The translations under genes were made by a program, and so were the position numbers. Below the pieces are notes generated by a model. That model saw only the letters and a list, made by a program, of their open reading frames with translations. It did no database searches and was not told where the DNA came from. Shown piece after piece: positions 34,469 to 44,423 of a stretch of 64,000 nt of DNA. This DNA comes from Sandarakinorhabdus limnophila DSM 17366 (GTDB lineage: Bacteria > Pseudomonadota > Alphaproteobacteria > Sphingomonadales > Sphingomonadaceae): positions 310,001 through 374,000 of the forward strand of contig NZ_ATVO01000003.1 of the NCBI RefSeq assembly GCF_000420765.1. The letters are read 5' to 3'. Each line of letters starts with the position of its first letter. Positions within the stretch are counted from its first letter, which is position 1.

Positions 34469-34875
34469 GGCGCGATTTCCACGGAGGATTCCCGGCATCC
34501 GGCGGCCGGAAACACCGTCGGGAAGCCTTGCAAGGATAGATCGACCCAGACCGGCACATTCGTCGCAAGGCCGAACGGGCAGACGCCGCCGACCGCATGG
34601 CCGGTCACGGCCAACGTCTCTTCCGCATCCAGCATGCGCGGTTTGCCCCCGAGCGACTCTCGCGCCTTCTTGTTGTCCAGCCTGGCATCGCCACGCGTCA
34701 CCAGCAGCAGCACTTCGCCGTTCACCCGCATCGCCAGCGTCTTCGCGATGCGCCCCGGCTCGACGCCCAATGCTGCGGCAGCTTCGGCCACCGTAGCGGT
34801 GGACGCGCCCGGCACGATCACCGGCACATCGGGAGCATGGGCAGCAAGCCAGCGCAGAACGTCATCATGAGCCAT
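34402..34875 (-). CDS. YbaK/EbsC-type aminoacyl-tRNA deacylase
   Basis: 157 residues. The YbaK/ProX fold is recognised by GVEPGRIAKTLAMRVNGEVL, RLDNKKARESLGGKPRM and TGHAVGGVCPFG. These stand-alone proteins hydrolyse mischarged aminoacyl-tRNAs (for example Ala- or Cys-tRNA-Pro) in the cytoplasm; the exact substrate is unknown. ATG 34875 is chosen as the residue directly before the conserved helix. The 3' end overlaps the ABC1-kinase gene on the opposite strand. Confidence 0.87.
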   Translation of the reverse strand: MAHDDVLRWLAAHAPDVPVIVPGASTATVAEAAAALGVEPGRIAKTLAMRVNGEVLLLVTRGDARLDNKKARESLGGKPRMLDAEETLAVTGHAVGGVCPFGLATNVPVWVDLSLQGFPTVFPAAGCRESSVEIAPQRMAALVARGWVDACVLPPPV

Positions 34876-34984
34876 GACGCTGGAATTGCCTGCAATTGCG
34901 GCGCAGCACAAGAGTATTGGTTTGACAATACACCAGCGCTGCGGCAGCGATGCTGCATCGTCATTCTATCCCAAGGGGAAGCTC

Positions 34985-35562
34985 ATGCGAATCGCATCCC
35001 GTGCGTTGGCCGCGTTGTTGCTGGCCGGCACTGCCTATCTGCCGGCCCAAGCCCAGCCCGCTGCCGAGCCCACCGCCGCCGACGCATCGTGCGCGTGAAT
35101 GGGGTGAATCTGCGTCAGCGCTTCAACCAGGCGCCCGCCACGAGCATCGGTATTGATGCAGCGATGCAGGTGCCGCTGGCCGATGGCCTCACGCTGGAAC
35201 TCACCGGTACCGCGCTTGATGCCAGCAGCGCCGGCCAGCCCCTGCTGCAACGCCCGGCGCACGAAGCAATGCTGGCGCTGGACTGGGCGCCCAAATCAGG
35301 CCTGGGCGAAGCCTTCGATCTGCGCGCCGAACTGCGCCGCATCGGCCCGGCCCGCGATCTGGCCCCCGATGGCTCGCTGGCCCGGCTGGCGCCCGCCACC
35401 GAAATCAACCTGCGCGCCCGTGTGCCGGTACTGCGGCTGGGCAAGGCACAAGTGAGTGCGACCGCGGCCATCGACAACCTCACCAACGCGGTGATCCTGC
35501 CGCAACTGGGTCTGCCGCAGCCGGGCCGCAGCATCCGGATCGGCCTTATCGTCGGGGGTTGA
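34985..35562 (+). pseudogene. Remnant of a TonB-dependent receptor gene (signal peptide joined to C-terminal barrel out of frame)
   Basis: A good ribosome site (AAGGGGAA) precedes ATG 34985, which encodes a clear signal peptide, MRIASRALAALLLAGTAYLP plus AQAQ, that stops at 35098. From about 35085 a different frame reads the end of a TonB receptor barrel: GVNLRQRFNQAPATSIGID, then AAIDNLTNAVILPQLGLPQP and a terminal GRSIRIGLIVGG. The plug and most of the barrel (about 500 residues) are missing. The simplest reading is a large internal deletion leaving both ends, hence a dead gene. Confidence 0.75.
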
Positions 35563-35595
35563 GGGCGCTGGCCCAAGTCGCTATAGCGCGAATGT

Positions 35596-35624
35596 AAAGG
35601 CGGCTTGTTTGGGCCGCCTTTGTG
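35596..35624 (+). terminator. Hairpin before argD
   Basis: A 9-bp stem AAAGGCGGC/GCCGCCTTT with an 8-nt loop, 33 nt after the TonB remnant. The T-run is short (CTTTG), so termination is plausible but not strong. Confidence 0.5.
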
Positions 35625-35682
35625 CGTTGCCGGTTTCCGCATCCTGAGGCCGCCAGTCTTCAAACGACAGGGACGAACCACG

Positions 35683-36870
35683 ATGACGATCACCCCGCTC
35701 ATGCCCGTTTATGGCCGGTGCGAGGTTGCGCCTGTGCGAGGTGAAGGCTGTTATCTGTATGACGCCGAAGGGCGCGAATGGCTGGACATGGCCAGCGGTA
35801 TCGCGGTCAATTGCCTGGGCCATGGCCACCCGCACCTGGTGCAGGCCATCCAGAAACAGGCCGCCACGCTGATGCACACCTCCAACCTCTACAAGGCGCC
35901 GGCGCAGGAGCATCTGGCCCAGCGCCTGGTGGAGCTGACCTTTGCTGATACGGTGTTCTTCACCAACAGCGGCGCCGAAGCGTTTGAATGCGCTCTCAAA
36001 ACCGCGCTGTCCTATCATTATGCTGCCGGCAATCCGCACAAGCACCGGGTGATCACCTTCTCCAACGCTTTTCATGGCCGCACCATGGCGGCGATTTCCG
36101 CCACCGATCAGGAAAAGCTGCGCAAGGGTTTCGAGCCGCTACCGGACTGGTTCAAGGTGGTGCCGTTTGATGATCTCGCTGCTGCCGAAGCGGCCATCGA
36201 CGACAGTGTTGGCGCCTTCATGGTGGAGCCGATCCAGGGCGAAGGCGGCATCCGCCCGGCGAGCGTGGAGTTCCTGACGGGCCTGCGCGCCCTGGCCGAC
36301 AAGCATGGCCTGCTGCTGATCCTGGACGAAGTGCAGTGCGGCGTCGCCCGCACCGGCAAATTGTTCGCCCATGAGTTGTATGGCATCACGCCCGACATCA
36401 TGGCGATCGCCAAGGGCATTGGCGGCGGCTTTCCGGTCGGTGCCTGCCTCGCCACCGAGAAGGCCGCCGCCGGCATGGTGATCGGCACCCACGGCAGCAC
36501 CTATGGCGGCAATCCGCTCGCCATGGCGGCCTGCGAAGCCGTGCTGGACATCGTTGCCGAGCCGGCCTTCCTGGCGCAGGTGACTGAAATGGGCGCGCGT
36601 CTGACCCAGGCGCTGGAACAGATGATCCCCAATCATGATGATCTGTTCGAAAGCGTCCGCGGCAAGGGGTTGATGGTGGGCCTGAAGCTGAAGAGCGACA
36701 GCCGCGCGTTCGTCAGCCACGCCCGCAGCCACGGCCTGTTGATGGTCGCCGCCGGGGACAATGTGGTGCGCCTGCTGCCGCCGCTCACCATCGAGGAAAA
36801 GCATATCCGCGAATGCGTGGAGCGCCTGTCGGCCGCTGCGCGTTCCTATCAGCCGGCTGCCGCTGCCTGA
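35683..36870 (+). CDS. argD: Acetylornithine aminotransferase
   Basis: 395 residues. PLP enzyme of arginine biosynthesis, possibly also succinyldiaminopimelate aminotransferase. Segments include DAEGREWLDMASGIAVNCLG, FTNSGAEAFECALK, the HGRTMAAISATDQ loop, LDEVQCGVARTGK and the PLP lysine Lys244 in IAKGIGGGFPVGA. ATG 35683 gives the usual N-terminus MTITPLMPVYGR. It is followed by argF after 78 nt, a common alphaproteobacterial pair. Confidence 0.96.
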   Translation: MTITPLMPVYGRCEVAPVRGEGCYLYDAEGREWLDMASGIAVNCLGHGHPHLVQAIQKQAATLMHTSNLYKAPAQEHLAQRLVELTFADTVFFTNSGAEAFECALKTALSYHYAAGNPHKHRVITFSNAFHGRTMAAISATDQEKLRKGFEPLPDWFKVVPFDDLAAAEAAIDDSVGAFMVEPIQGEGGIRPASVEFLTGLRALADKHGLLLILDEVQCGVARTGKLFAHELYGITPDIMAIAKGIGGGFPVGACLATEKAAAGMVIGTHGSTYGGNPLAMAACEAVLDIVAEPAFLAQVTEMGARLTQALEQMIPNHDDLFESVRGKGLMVGLKLKSDSRAFVSHARSHGLLMVAAGDNVVRLLPPLTIEEKHIRECVERLSAAARSYQPAAAA

Positions 36871-36948
36871 CCCATTGGCCGTGGGGCCTTGTGCCCCTGC
36901 TGTTGCAACACCCTTCCCCTTTGCCGGGGCGGGGAGGATATTTGAAAA

Positions 36949-37875
36949 ATGCCGCATTTCCTTGATCTCGCCACTGCAACCCCTGCCGGCCTGCGGGCCA
37001 TCCTGGATGATGCCCATGCCCGCAAGGCCGCGCGCGCCGGCTGGCCCAAGGGCCAGGTGGATGCCGATGCGCCGCTGGCCGGCCATGTGCTGGGCATGAT
37101 CTTCGAAAAGCCCAGCACGCGCACCCGCTTTTCCTTCGACATGGGGGCCCGCCAACTGGGCGCAACCACGATCGTGTCGAGCGCTGGCGAGATGCAGCTG
37201 GGCCGCGGCGAGACCGTTGCCGATACCGCCCGCGTGCTGAGCCGGATGGTCGATGCGCTGATGCTGCGCACCAACAACCATGAAAAGCTGGAACAACTCG
37301 CCGAACATGCCACGATCCCGGTGATCAACGGCCTCACCGATCTTTCGCACCCCTGCCAGGTACTGGCCGACATCATGACCTTTGAAGAGCGTGCTGGCCG
37401 CCCGGTGACAGGTTCGACCTGGGCCTATGTCGGCGATGGCAACAACATGACCAATTCCCTGATCGAAGCCAGCTCTCTGCTGAAGTTCGATCTGAAAGTG
37501 GGCGTTCCACACGGGCTGGAGCCGGATTCGGGCGTGATGGCCACCGCCTGCGCGCGCGGCGGCTGCATCGATCTGGTGCACAGTGCCGAAGCGGCGGTGG
37601 AAGAGGCCGATGTCGTCGTCACCGATACCTGGGTGTCGATGGGCCAGGCCGATACCAAGGAAAAAATGGCGGCGTGCAAGCCTTTCCAGGTGAACGATGC
37701 GCTGATGGCCAAGGCAGCGCCGGGCGCCCTGTTCCTCCACTGCCTCCCGGCCCACCGCAACGACGAAGTGACCGACAGCGTGATGGACGGCCCAGCTTCG
37801 GCGGTGTGGGACGAGGCCGAAAACCGCCTGCACGTGCAAAAATCTATCCTGCTTTGGTGTTTGGGCAAATTGTGA
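36949..37875 (+). CDS. argF: Ornithine carbamoyltransferase
   Basis: 308 residues. Transfers the carbamoyl group to ornithine to form citrulline. The carbamoyl-phosphate motif STRTR is at residues 56-60 (EKPSTRTRFSFD), HPCQVLAD follows in the middle and the ornithine-binding HCLPAHR lies near the C-terminus. GGGGAGGAT precedes the start. Its stop overlaps the hslO start (TGATG), so the two are translationally coupled. Confidence 0.97.
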   Translation: MPHFLDLATATPAGLRAILDDAHARKAARAGWPKGQVDADAPLAGHVLGMIFEKPSTRTRFSFDMGARQLGATTIVSSAGEMQLGRGETVADTARVLSRMVDALMLRTNNHEKLEQLAEHATIPVINGLTDLSHPCQVLADIMTFEERAGRPVTGSTWAYVGDGNNMTNSLIEASSLLKFDLKVGVPHGLEPDSGVMATACARGGCIDLVHSAEAAVEEADVVVTDTWVSMGQADTKEKMAACKPFQVNDALMAKAAPGALFLHCLPAHRNDEVTDSVMDGPASAVWDEAENRLHVQKSILLWCLGKL

Positions 37876-38765
37876 TGCTTGCTGAAGGGCTTGCTCCCAC
37901 TGCCGATCGCACGCTCAGCTTCATGGTGCCGGCCCGCAACGCCCGCGGCATGGTGGTGCGGTTGGATGCGACGCTGAACGCCATATTGGCCGCGCACACC
38001 TATCCCGAACCCCTGATCCGGCTGCTGGCCGAAGCACTGACACTGACCGCACTGGTTGGCGCCACCATGCGACAGGACGATGGCCAGGTGACGGTGCAGG
38101 CTTCGGCCAAGGGCGGTGTGGTCGATCTGCTGGCCTGTGACTGGCGCGCCGGCGAGCTGCGCGGTTACATGAAGTATGACGATCAAATACCTGTTTTAGA
38201 AGGCATGTCGCTGCCCGAGTTGTTCGGCAAAGGCTATCTGGCGATCACCATTGACCAGGTGAGTTCGGAAGAACGCTGGCAGGGCATCGTGCCGCTGGAA
38301 GGCCACAGCCTGGCCGGCGCACTGGAAGGCTGGTTCAGCCAATCCGAACAATTGCCCACGCTGATGCGCATTGGCGTGGCCGGCAGCGCGGCGACCGGCT
38401 GGCTGGCTGGCGGCCTGTTGATGCAACACCTGGCGCGGTCCGAAATCGGCGGCGAGCGGCTGGATGCCGGTGAACAGCACCCGGATTGGGAACATGTCGC
38501 CGCGCTGGCCGCCACCACATCGGCCGAGGAATTGACCGACGCCGAATTGTCTGCCGAGCAACTGCTGTGGCGGCTGTTCCACGAAGAACAGGTGCGCGTG
38601 GTGCCCGGCCCCAAGCCGGTGAAGGGCTGCCGCTGTTCCGCCGCGCATATCAAGGATGTGCTGATGCGCTTCCCGGAAGCCGAACGCGCCAGCATGCGCG
38701 ATGAAACCGGCGCGATTTCCGTGGATTGTCAGTTCTGCAGCCGCGTATTCGGGATCTCCGCATGA
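37875..38765 (+). CDS. hslO: Hsp33 redox-regulated holdase chaperone
   Basis: 296 residues. Zinc-binding chaperone activated by oxidation and unfolding. The redox switch is complete: Cys252 and Cys254 in KGCRCSAAH, Cys285 and Cys288 in [10 protein letters not shown]. The N-terminal core has [22 protein letters not shown] 37875 overlaps the argF stop by 1 nt, and its own stop overlaps queC by 4 nt, so it sits within a tightly packed transcript. Confidence 0.96.
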   Translation: MLAEGLAPTADRTLSFMVPARNARGMVVRLDATLNAILAAHTYPEPLIRLLAEALTLTALVGATMRQDDGQVTVQASAKGGVVDLLACDWRAGELRGYMKYDDQIPVLEGMSLPELFGKGYLAITIDQVSSEERWQGIVPLEGHSLAGALEGWFSQSEQLPTLMRIGVAGSAATGWLAGGLLMQHLARSEIGGERLDAGEQHPDWEHVAALAATTSAEELTDAELSAEQLLWRLFHEEQVRVVPGPKPVKGCRCSAAHIKDVLMRFPEAERASMRDETGAISVDCQFCSRVFGISA

Positions 38766-39427
38766 ACAGGCTTGCGGTCGTGCTGCTGTCGGGCGGACTG
38801 GATTCCACCACGGTGGCCGCCATGGCCCATGCGCAAGGCTGGCGCATCCTGGCGCTGACCATCGATTACAACCAGCGCCACCGCATCGAGCTGGAACATG
38901 CCGCGCGGGTGGCTGAAGCCCTGGGTGCGGAGCGCCATATCGTGCTGCCGCTTGATCTCACCGGCTTTGGCGGATCGGCGCTGACGGCGGATATCGATGT
39001 GCCCAAGGGCGGCGTCGAACCCGGCATTCCGGTCACCTATGTGCCGGCGCGCAACACCATCTTCCTGTCCGTCGCGCTGGGCTGGGCGGAAGCGGCTGGC
39101 GCGCGCGACCTGTTCATTGGGGTCAACGCATTGGATTTCAGTGGCTATCCCGATTGCCGCCCGGAATTCATCGCCGCCTTCGAAGCCATGGCCAACACCG
39201 CCACCAAGGCCGGGGTGGAGGGCGAAGGCTTCAAGGTCCACACACCGCTGATGACGCTGGACAAGGCTGGCATCATCGCGGCGGCGCAAGCGGTGAACGC
39301 GCCGCTGCACCTAACCTGGTCTTGTTATGACCCGACACCGGCCGGCACCCCGTGCGGCCTGTGCGATTCTTGCCGCCTGCGCGCCAAGGGTTTTGCCGAG
39401 GCGGGCATCGCCGATCCGGCGCTATGA
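38762..39427 (+). CDS. queC: 7-cyano-7-deazaguanine (preQ0) synthase
   Basis: 221 residues. ATP-dependent conversion of 7-carboxy-7-deazaguanine to preQ0 in the queuosine pathway. The PP-loop motif is [17 protein letters not shown] at the N-terminus. The C-terminal zinc cysteines stand in [15 protein letters not shown]. It overlaps hslO and queE by 4 nt at either end. queE and queF in the neighbourhood confirm the pathway. Confidence 0.97.
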   Translation: MNRLAVVLLSGGLDSTTVAAMAHAQGWRILALTIDYNQRHRIELEHAARVAEALGAERHIVLPLDLTGFGGSALTADIDVPKGGVEPGIPVTYVPARNTIFLSVALGWAEAAGARDLFIGVNALDFSGYPDCRPEFIAAFEAMANTATKAGVEGEGFKVHTPLMTLDKAGIIAAAQAVNAPLHLTWSCYDPTPAGTPCGLCDSCRLRAKGFAEAGIADPAL

Positions 39428-40056
39428 GTTACGCGGTCAAGGAATTGTTCCTCACCCTGCAGGGTGAAGGTGCGCAGACCGGGCGGCGGGCGGTGTTCCT
39501 GCGCTTTGCCGGCTGCAACCTGTGGGCGGGCCGCGAGCAGGACCGCGCCAAGGCGGTTTGCACCTTCTGCGACACGGATTTCGTCGGCACCGATGGGCCG
39601 GGTGGCGGCAAATTTGCCGATGCAGAGGCGCTGGCCGCTGCGGTCGCTGCCTGTTGGGGAGAGGCGGCCGAACACCGCCTCGTTGTCTGCACCGGCGGTG
39701 AGCCGCTATTGCAACTCGATGCGCCACTGGTCGAGGCGCTCCATGCGCGCGGGTTCGAAATTGCCATCGAGACCAACGGCACGCAGGTGCCGCCCCCCGG
39801 CATCGACTGGATCTGCGTTTCGCCCAAGGCCGATGCGCCGCTGGCGCTGACGACCGGGAACGAGCTGAAACTGGTCTATCCGCAGCCCAAGGCGATGCCG
39901 GAGCGTTTCGAGGCCCTCGATTTCCAGCATTTCTTCCTGCAGCCGATGGATGGGCCGAACCAAGCCGAGAATATCCAGGCCGCCATCGCTTACTGCCTCG
40001 CTCACCCGAAATGGCGGCTGAGCCTGCAGACCCATAAGCTGACGGGGATGCCCTGA
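39424..40056 (+). CDS. queE: 7-carboxy-7-deazaguanine synthase (radical SAM)
   Basis: 210 residues. Ring-contracts carboxytetrahydropterin to CDG in the queuosine pathway. The iron-sulfur cysteines are spaced CX14CX2C (CNLWAG to AVCTFC), the expanded variant known from Burkholderia QueE, rather than the classical CX3CX2[21 protein letters not shown] precedes the cluster and [11 protein letters not shown] and IAIETNGT follow. It is the last gene of the argD-argF-hslO-queC-queE run; queD is not in the window. Confidence 0.95.
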   Translation: MSYAVKELFLTLQGEGAQTGRRAVFLRFAGCNLWAGREQDRAKAVCTFCDTDFVGTDGPGGGKFADAEALAAAVAACWGEAAEHRLVVCTGGEPLLQLDAPLVEALHARGFEIAIETNGTQVPPPGIDWICVSPKADAPLALTTGNELKLVYPQPKAMPERFEALDFQHFFLQPMDGPNQAENIQAAIAYCLAHPKWRLSLQTHKLTGMP

Positions 40057-40060
40057 GGCC

Positions 40061-41782
40061 TCAGCGCGCCACCGTCACCTTGGCCTTCTCCCGCGCCATC
40101 CAGTCCCGCATCTCTGCTTCCATCACCGGCAACGGCACCGATCCCAGGCCCAGCAGCGTGTCGTGGAAACGGCGCAGGTCAAAGCCGGCGCCCAGCGTCG
40201 TCTCGGCTTCGACGCGCAGTTTACGGATGCTCATCTCGCCCAGCTTGTAAGCCAGTGCCTGCCCCGGCCAGCTGATGTAGCGATCCACCTCGATCTCGAT
40301 ATCGTGGCGGGCCAGCGCGGTGTGCTCTTCGAGATAGGCAATCGCCTGATCGCGGCTCCAGCCCATCAGGTGCAGGCCGGTATCGACCACGAGCCGGCTG
40401 GCGCGCCAGTTTTCAAAGCTGGCGCGGCCGAATTCTTCATAGGGATTGCGATACATGCCAAGCTCACGGCCGAGATACTCGGTGTAGAGTCCCCAACCCT
40501 CGCCATAGCCGGAGAAGTAGGTCTGACGGCGGAAGGGCGGCGCGGCTGGTGCCTCCAGCGCCATGGCGCCCTGGTGGCTGTGGCCGGGCACACATTCGTG
40601 CAGGGTGAGCGCGGTGAGCATGAACAGCGGCCGCGATTTCAGATCATAGGTATTCATGTAGCAGGCATCGAGCCCGCCGCGACCAGAGGTGTAGGTGGGC
40701 GCAATCGCATCCGCCACGGGCCGGAGCGTGAAGCGGTGGCGCGGCAGCGTGGTGAAAATGTCCTTCAACTTCCCATCCATGCGCTTGATCACATAGGAGG
40801 AGAAGCCCAGCAGCTCATCCGGCGTGCGGGCATAGAATTGCGGATCGGTGCGAAGAAAGACCAGGAAATCCTTGTATTCGCCTTTAAAACCAGATTGAAC
40901 CATGGCGGCGCGCAGATCGGCATCGATGCGCGCCACTTCCTTGAGGCCGATCTGGTGGATGGCATCGGGCGTCAGATCGGTGGTGGTGAATTCCTTCACC
41001 TGATCGCGATACCAGGCAACGCCATCGGGCAGATCGCGCGCGGCAGTGCTGGCGCGGGCGCCGGGCAGATATTCGGTGCGCAGGAAGGCCAGCATCCGCG
41101 TTTGTGCCGGATTGACGATGGTCTCGATCACCTCGCGGGCTTCGGCGCGAAGCTGGTCCTGCTCGAACGCCGGAATCGACGCCGGCATCAGCGTGAACGG
41201 CGCGTAGAACGGGCTATCCTTGCCCGGCTTGATCTGATTGGCCAGCGTCGCGTCACGGCCCTTCATGGTGACGGCCGGCGGGGTAAAGCCCCGCTTCATG
41301 CCCGAGCGCATGTTAGCGGCATGTTCATCAAACCAGCGCGGAATGTCACGCATCCGGCTGATATAGTTGCGATACTCCGGCACCGAACGGAACGGAACCT
41401 GAGCCGGCAGATAGTTCCACACATTCACGTCGCTGTTGATCGGCATCTCATAGCTGCGCCACTTGATGCCCACCACTTCGGCCCGCAGCGATTCGGCCAG
41501 CACCGCCTTGTTCAAGCGCTCCGCAGGGGACAGTTCGGCATCGGGAATGGCCGCGATTTGATCAAGCACGCCCTGCCATTGGCGCTGGCGTTCCGCCTGG
41601 CAGGCCGGAGTCACGCAGGGCAGACGCGGGCCGGGCCTGGTATCCAGACCATCCTCCACCTGGCCGGTCTGCGCCAGGCGCCATTGCCATTCGGCAGTAT
41701 AAACGGCCTTCAGCCGTTGATCCGCCGTCTGGGCCTGAGCAGCGCCTGCCAGAAGCAGTGCGGTGATGATCGTGCGAATCAT
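40061..41782 (-). CDS. DUF885-family putative metallopeptidase, secreted
   Basis: 573 residues. It begins with a signal peptide (MIRTIITALLLAGAAQAQ), so it is exported. The DUF885 pattern includes LTLHECVPGHSHQGAMALE, a His-Glu-x4-His metal motif, and YGEGWGLYTEYLGRELGMY with the downstream glutamates. Characterised relatives are zinc carboxypeptidase-like enzymes. ATG 41782 is set by the signal peptide and the GGGGGAAAG upstream. It lies 20 nt downstream of queF on the same strand, so it is probably co-transcribed. Confidence 0.87.
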   Translation of the reverse strand: MIRTIITALLLAGAAQAQTADQRLKAVYTAEWQWRLAQTGQVEDGLDTRPGPRLPCVTPACQAERQRQWQGVLDQIAAIPDAELSPAERLNKAVLAESLRAEVVGIKWRSYEMPINSDVNVWNYLPAQVPFRSVPEYRNYISRMRDIPRWFDEHAANMRSGMKRGFTPPAVTMKGRDATLANQIKPGKDSPFYAPFTLMPASIPAFEQDQLRAEAREVIETIVNPAQTRMLAFLRTEYLPGARASTAARDLPDGVAWYRDQVKEFTTTDLTPDAIHQIGLKEVARIDADLRAAMVQSGFKGEYKDFLVFLRTDPQFYARTPDELLGFSSYVIKRMDGKLKDIFTTLPRHRFTLRPVADAIAPTYTSGRGGLDACYMNTYDLKSRPLFMLTALTLHECVPGHSHQGAMALEAPAAPPFRRQTYFSGYGEGWGLYTEYLGRELGMYRNPYEEFGRASFENWRASRLVVDTGLHLMGWSRDQAIAYLEEHTALARHDIEIEVDRYISWPGQALAYKLGEMSIRKLRVEAETTLGAGFDLRRFHDTLLGLGSVPLPVMEAEMRDWMAREKAKVTVAR

Positions 41783-41802
41783 GTCTTTCCCCCTCAGAAA
41801 TT

Positions 41803-42252
41803 TCAGCCGCGGCCACGATAGGTGGGCACGCCCTGATCGGGCAGCCACAGGCCGTCCGGCACCGGGCCGGATTGCCAGAAAACGTCGATCGGGATGCCGC
41901 CGCGCGGATACCAATAGCCCCCGATGCGCAGCCATTTCGGCTTCATCTCGGCCACAAGGCGCTGGCCAATGCCCACGGTGACATCCTCATGGAAGCCGGC
42001 GTGGTTGCGGAACGCGCCGAGGAAAAGCTTCAAGGCCTTTGATTCAACAATCGTTTCATCCGGCACATAGTCGATGACGATATGGGCAAAATCCGGCTGT
42101 CCGGTCACCGGGCAAAGCGAGGTGAATTCCGGGCAGGTAAAGCGCACCAGGAAAATCGCACCCGGCCGCGGGTTGGGCGGATAATCCAGCACCGCCGCTT
42201 CCGGACTGGCCGGCAAGGCGCTGCTCTGGCCCAAATGCAACACGTCCACCAC
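41803..42252 (-). CDS. queF: NADPH-dependent preQ0 reductase
   Basis: 149 residues, the short unimodular QueF form. Reduces the nitrile preQ0 to the amine preQ1. The NADPH and substrate motif is [14 protein letters not shown]. The catalytic cysteine lies in [16 protein letters not shown]. Together with queC and queE it shows that this organism makes preQ1 de novo. It diverges from sseA across 121 nt holding a long inverted repeat. Confidence 0.96.
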   Translation of the reverse strand: MVDVLHLGQSSALPASPEAAVLDYPPNPRPGAIFLVRFTCPEFTSLCPVTGQPDFAHIVIDYVPDETIVESKALKLFLGAFRNHAGFHEDVTVGIGQRLVAEMKPKWLRIGGYWYPRGGIPIDVFWQSGPVPDGLWLPDQGVPTYRGRG

Positions 42253-42294
42253 TTAATCTCTCCATGCTGTAACAAAGCGCGTATCATGGATGAC

Positions 42295-42340
42295 TATGGG
42301 GGTGACATGCGCTGCCTGCGCAATTATGTCACGCCCCATA
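42295..42340. promoter_or_regulatory. Long inverted repeat in the queF/sseA divergent region
   Basis: TATGGGGGTGACAT (42295-42308) faces ATGTCACGCCCCATA (42326-42340), complementary except for one extra base, with a smaller GCGC/GCGC stem inside. Centred between two divergent genes, it could be an operator or form a hairpin in the sseA leader. No regulator is identified. Confidence 0.5.
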
Positions 42341-42373
42341 ACGCCCAAGTTGATGACGCGTAGGGAGTGCCGC

Positions 42374-43213
42374 ATGAACCTTCTGGTGTCCACTGACTGG
42401 CTTGCCGCAGAGATGGGCAAATCCGATCTGCGTATCATTGACGCCACGTTGTTCCTGCCCGCCCATGGCCGCAACGCCCGCGCCGAATTCGAAGCAGCCC
42501 ATATTCCCGGCGCGGTGTTCTTCGACATCGAGGAAGTGTCGGACACCGCGAACCCACTGCCCACCATGCTGCCGCCGGCGGAGAAATTCGCTTCGCGTTG
42601 TCAGGCGCTTGGGCTGGGCGATGGCAGCCGGATCGTGGTGTACGACAACAGCCCGCTGAAATCATCGGCACGGCTCTGGTGGATGCTTGGCCTGTTCGGC
42701 GCGCATGAAGTGGCCATATTGGACGGCGGCTTTCCCAAGTGGCAGGCTGAAGGCCGCCCGGTGGAAAGCGGCAAACCGATCGTGCGCCACCGCCATTTCA
42801 CCGTGTGGGCCGACAAGGCGCTGGTGCGCGACATGGCCCAGATGACCGACAATCTGCGCAGCAAGGCCGAACAAGTGGTCGATGCGCGTGGTGCCGGCCG
42901 CTTTACCGGTGCCGAACCGGATCCGCGCCCCGGCGTGCGACCCGGCCACATTCCCGGTTCGAAGAACATCCCCTATTCGGCGCTGTTCAACGAAGATGGC
43001 ACCTACAAGGCCCCGGCCGACATCAAGGCGCTGTTTGATGCGGCCGAAATCGATCTGAGCAAGCCGCTGGTGGCCACCTGTGGTTCCGGCATCACCGCGC
43101 CGGTCGTGGCCTTTGGCGCGGCACTGGTGGGCAAGCCCACTGTTGCCGTTTACGATGGTAGCTGGAGCGAATGGGGCGCCAATCCGCATAACCCGGTGGT
43201 AACGGGCGCGTGA
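42374..43213 (+). CDS. sseA: 3-mercaptopyruvate/thiosulfate sulfurtransferase
   Basis: 279 residues with two rhodanese domains. The active Cys236 in ATCGSGITAPVVA has the CGSGxTA loop typical of 3-mercaptopyruvate sulfurtransferases. Domain 1 carries HIPGAVFFDIEEVSD, domain 2 GHIPGSKNIPYSALF. It moves sulfane sulfur to thiol acceptors in the cytoplasm. metC starts 8 nt after the stop, suggesting a small sulfur amino-acid operon. Confidence 0.95.
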   Translation: MNLLVSTDWLAAEMGKSDLRIIDATLFLPAHGRNARAEFEAAHIPGAVFFDIEEVSDTANPLPTMLPPAEKFASRCQALGLGDGSRIVVYDNSPLKSSARLWWMLGLFGAHEVAILDGGFPKWQAEGRPVESGKPIVRHRHFTVWADKALVRDMAQMTDNLRSKAEQVVDARGAGRFTGAEPDPRPGVRPGHIPGSKNIPYSALFNEDGTYKAPADIKALFDAAEIDLSKPLVATCGSGITAPVVAFGAALVGKPTVAVYDGSWSEWGANPHNPVVTGA

Positions 43214-43220
43214 CAGCCCG

Positions 43221-44423
43221 ATGACTGCGAGGCGTCCGCCGCGGCCTGATCTTTCGGAACTTGGACTGGGGACTCGTCTCGCCCAGGCCGGCCGCGACCA
43301 TGCGGTAGACATGGTCAATCCGCCGGTCGCGCGGGCGTCCACCATCCTGTTCGAAAATCTCGCCGATCTCGATCGGGCGCTGAAAGACCCTGATGCCGGG
43401 CTCTATTACGGCCGGCGTGGCACCCAGACCCATTGGGCACTGGAAGATGCGCTCACCCAGCTGGAGCCGGGCGCAGCGGGCACCAAGCTGTTCCCGTCGG
43501 GCGTGGCGGCGATCACCACCAGTCTGCTGAGCTGCCTGAAGGCCGGTGACGAGCTGCTGATCACCGACAGCGCCTATGAGCCGAGCCGGACATTTGCTGA
43601 TCATCTGCTGGGGCCGCTGGGCATCACCACCCGCTATTTTGATCCGCGCTGCGGCGGCGAAATCGCTGATGTGATATCTGAACAGACCAAGGCCATCCTG
43701 CTGGAATCACCTGGCTCCCTGTCGTTCGAAATCCAGGACGTGCCGGCGATTACAGCAGTTGCCCGGGCCCACGGCATCACCACGCTGATCGACAACACCT
43801 GGGCAACCCCGCTGCGGCTGCAACCGCTGGCGCTTGGTGTGGACATCAGCATTCAGGCGCTCACCAAATATGTTGCCGGCCACAGCGACGCGATGATGGG
43901 CAGCGCCACCGCAACGCCGGCGCTGTGGCCCGGCCTGAAGGCGGCGGCGTACCGGCTCGGCCATTTCGTTTCCGCCGATGATTGTGCGCTGGTGCTGCGT
44001 GGTCTGCGCACGCTGGAATTACGGCTGGATCGGCACGAGCAATCGGCCTTGAAGATCGCGCGTTGGCTGGAGACCCACCCGGCCGTGGAGCGCGTGTGGC
44101 ATCCGGCCTTGCCCTCGCACCCTGATCACGCGCTATTCTGTCGTGATTTCAGTGGTTCAACCGGGTTGTTTGCCATGGTGCTCAAACAGGGCAGCCGGCC
44201 GCACACTGCGGCGCTGATCGACGGCCTCCAGCATTTCGGGATCGGTTTTTCCTGGGGCGGCTATGAATCGCTGGCGCTGCCGGTCGAGCTGGACCGCATC
44301 CGCACCGCCACGCAAACACCCCTGCCCGGCCCGATCGTTCGGCTGTCGATCGGGTTGGAAGACGCGGACGATCTGATCGCTGATCTCGATGCCGGATTGG
44401 CACGGTATCAGGCGCAGTTTTAG
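43221..44423 (+). CDS. metC: Cystathionine beta-lyase
   Basis: 400 residues. PLP enzyme that cleaves cystathionine to homocysteine, pyruvate and ammonia. Pattern [36 protein letters not shown] and [12 protein letters not shown] distinguish it from MetB; the PLP lysine is Lys216 in [17 protein letters not shown]. It follows sseA closely and converges on prfB with a 4-nt overlap of the stop regions. Confidence 0.93.
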   Translation: MTARRPPRPDLSELGLGTRLAQAGRDHAVDMVNPPVARASTILFENLADLDRALKDPDAGLYYGRRGTQTHWALEDALTQLEPGAAGTKLFPSGVAAITTSLLSCLKAGDELLITDSAYEPSRTFADHLLGPLGITTRYFDPRCGGEIADVISEQTKAILLESPGSLSFEIQDVPAITAVARAHGITTLIDNTWATPLRLQPLALGVDISIQALTKYVAGHSDAMMGSATATPALWPGLKAAAYRLGHFVSADDCALVLRGLRTLELRLDRHEQSALKIARWLETHPAVERVWHPALPSHPDHALFCRDFSGSTGLFAMVLKQGSRPHTAALIDGLQHFGIGFSWGGYESLALPVELDRIRTATQTPLPGPIVRLSIGLEDADDLIADLDAGLARYQAQF

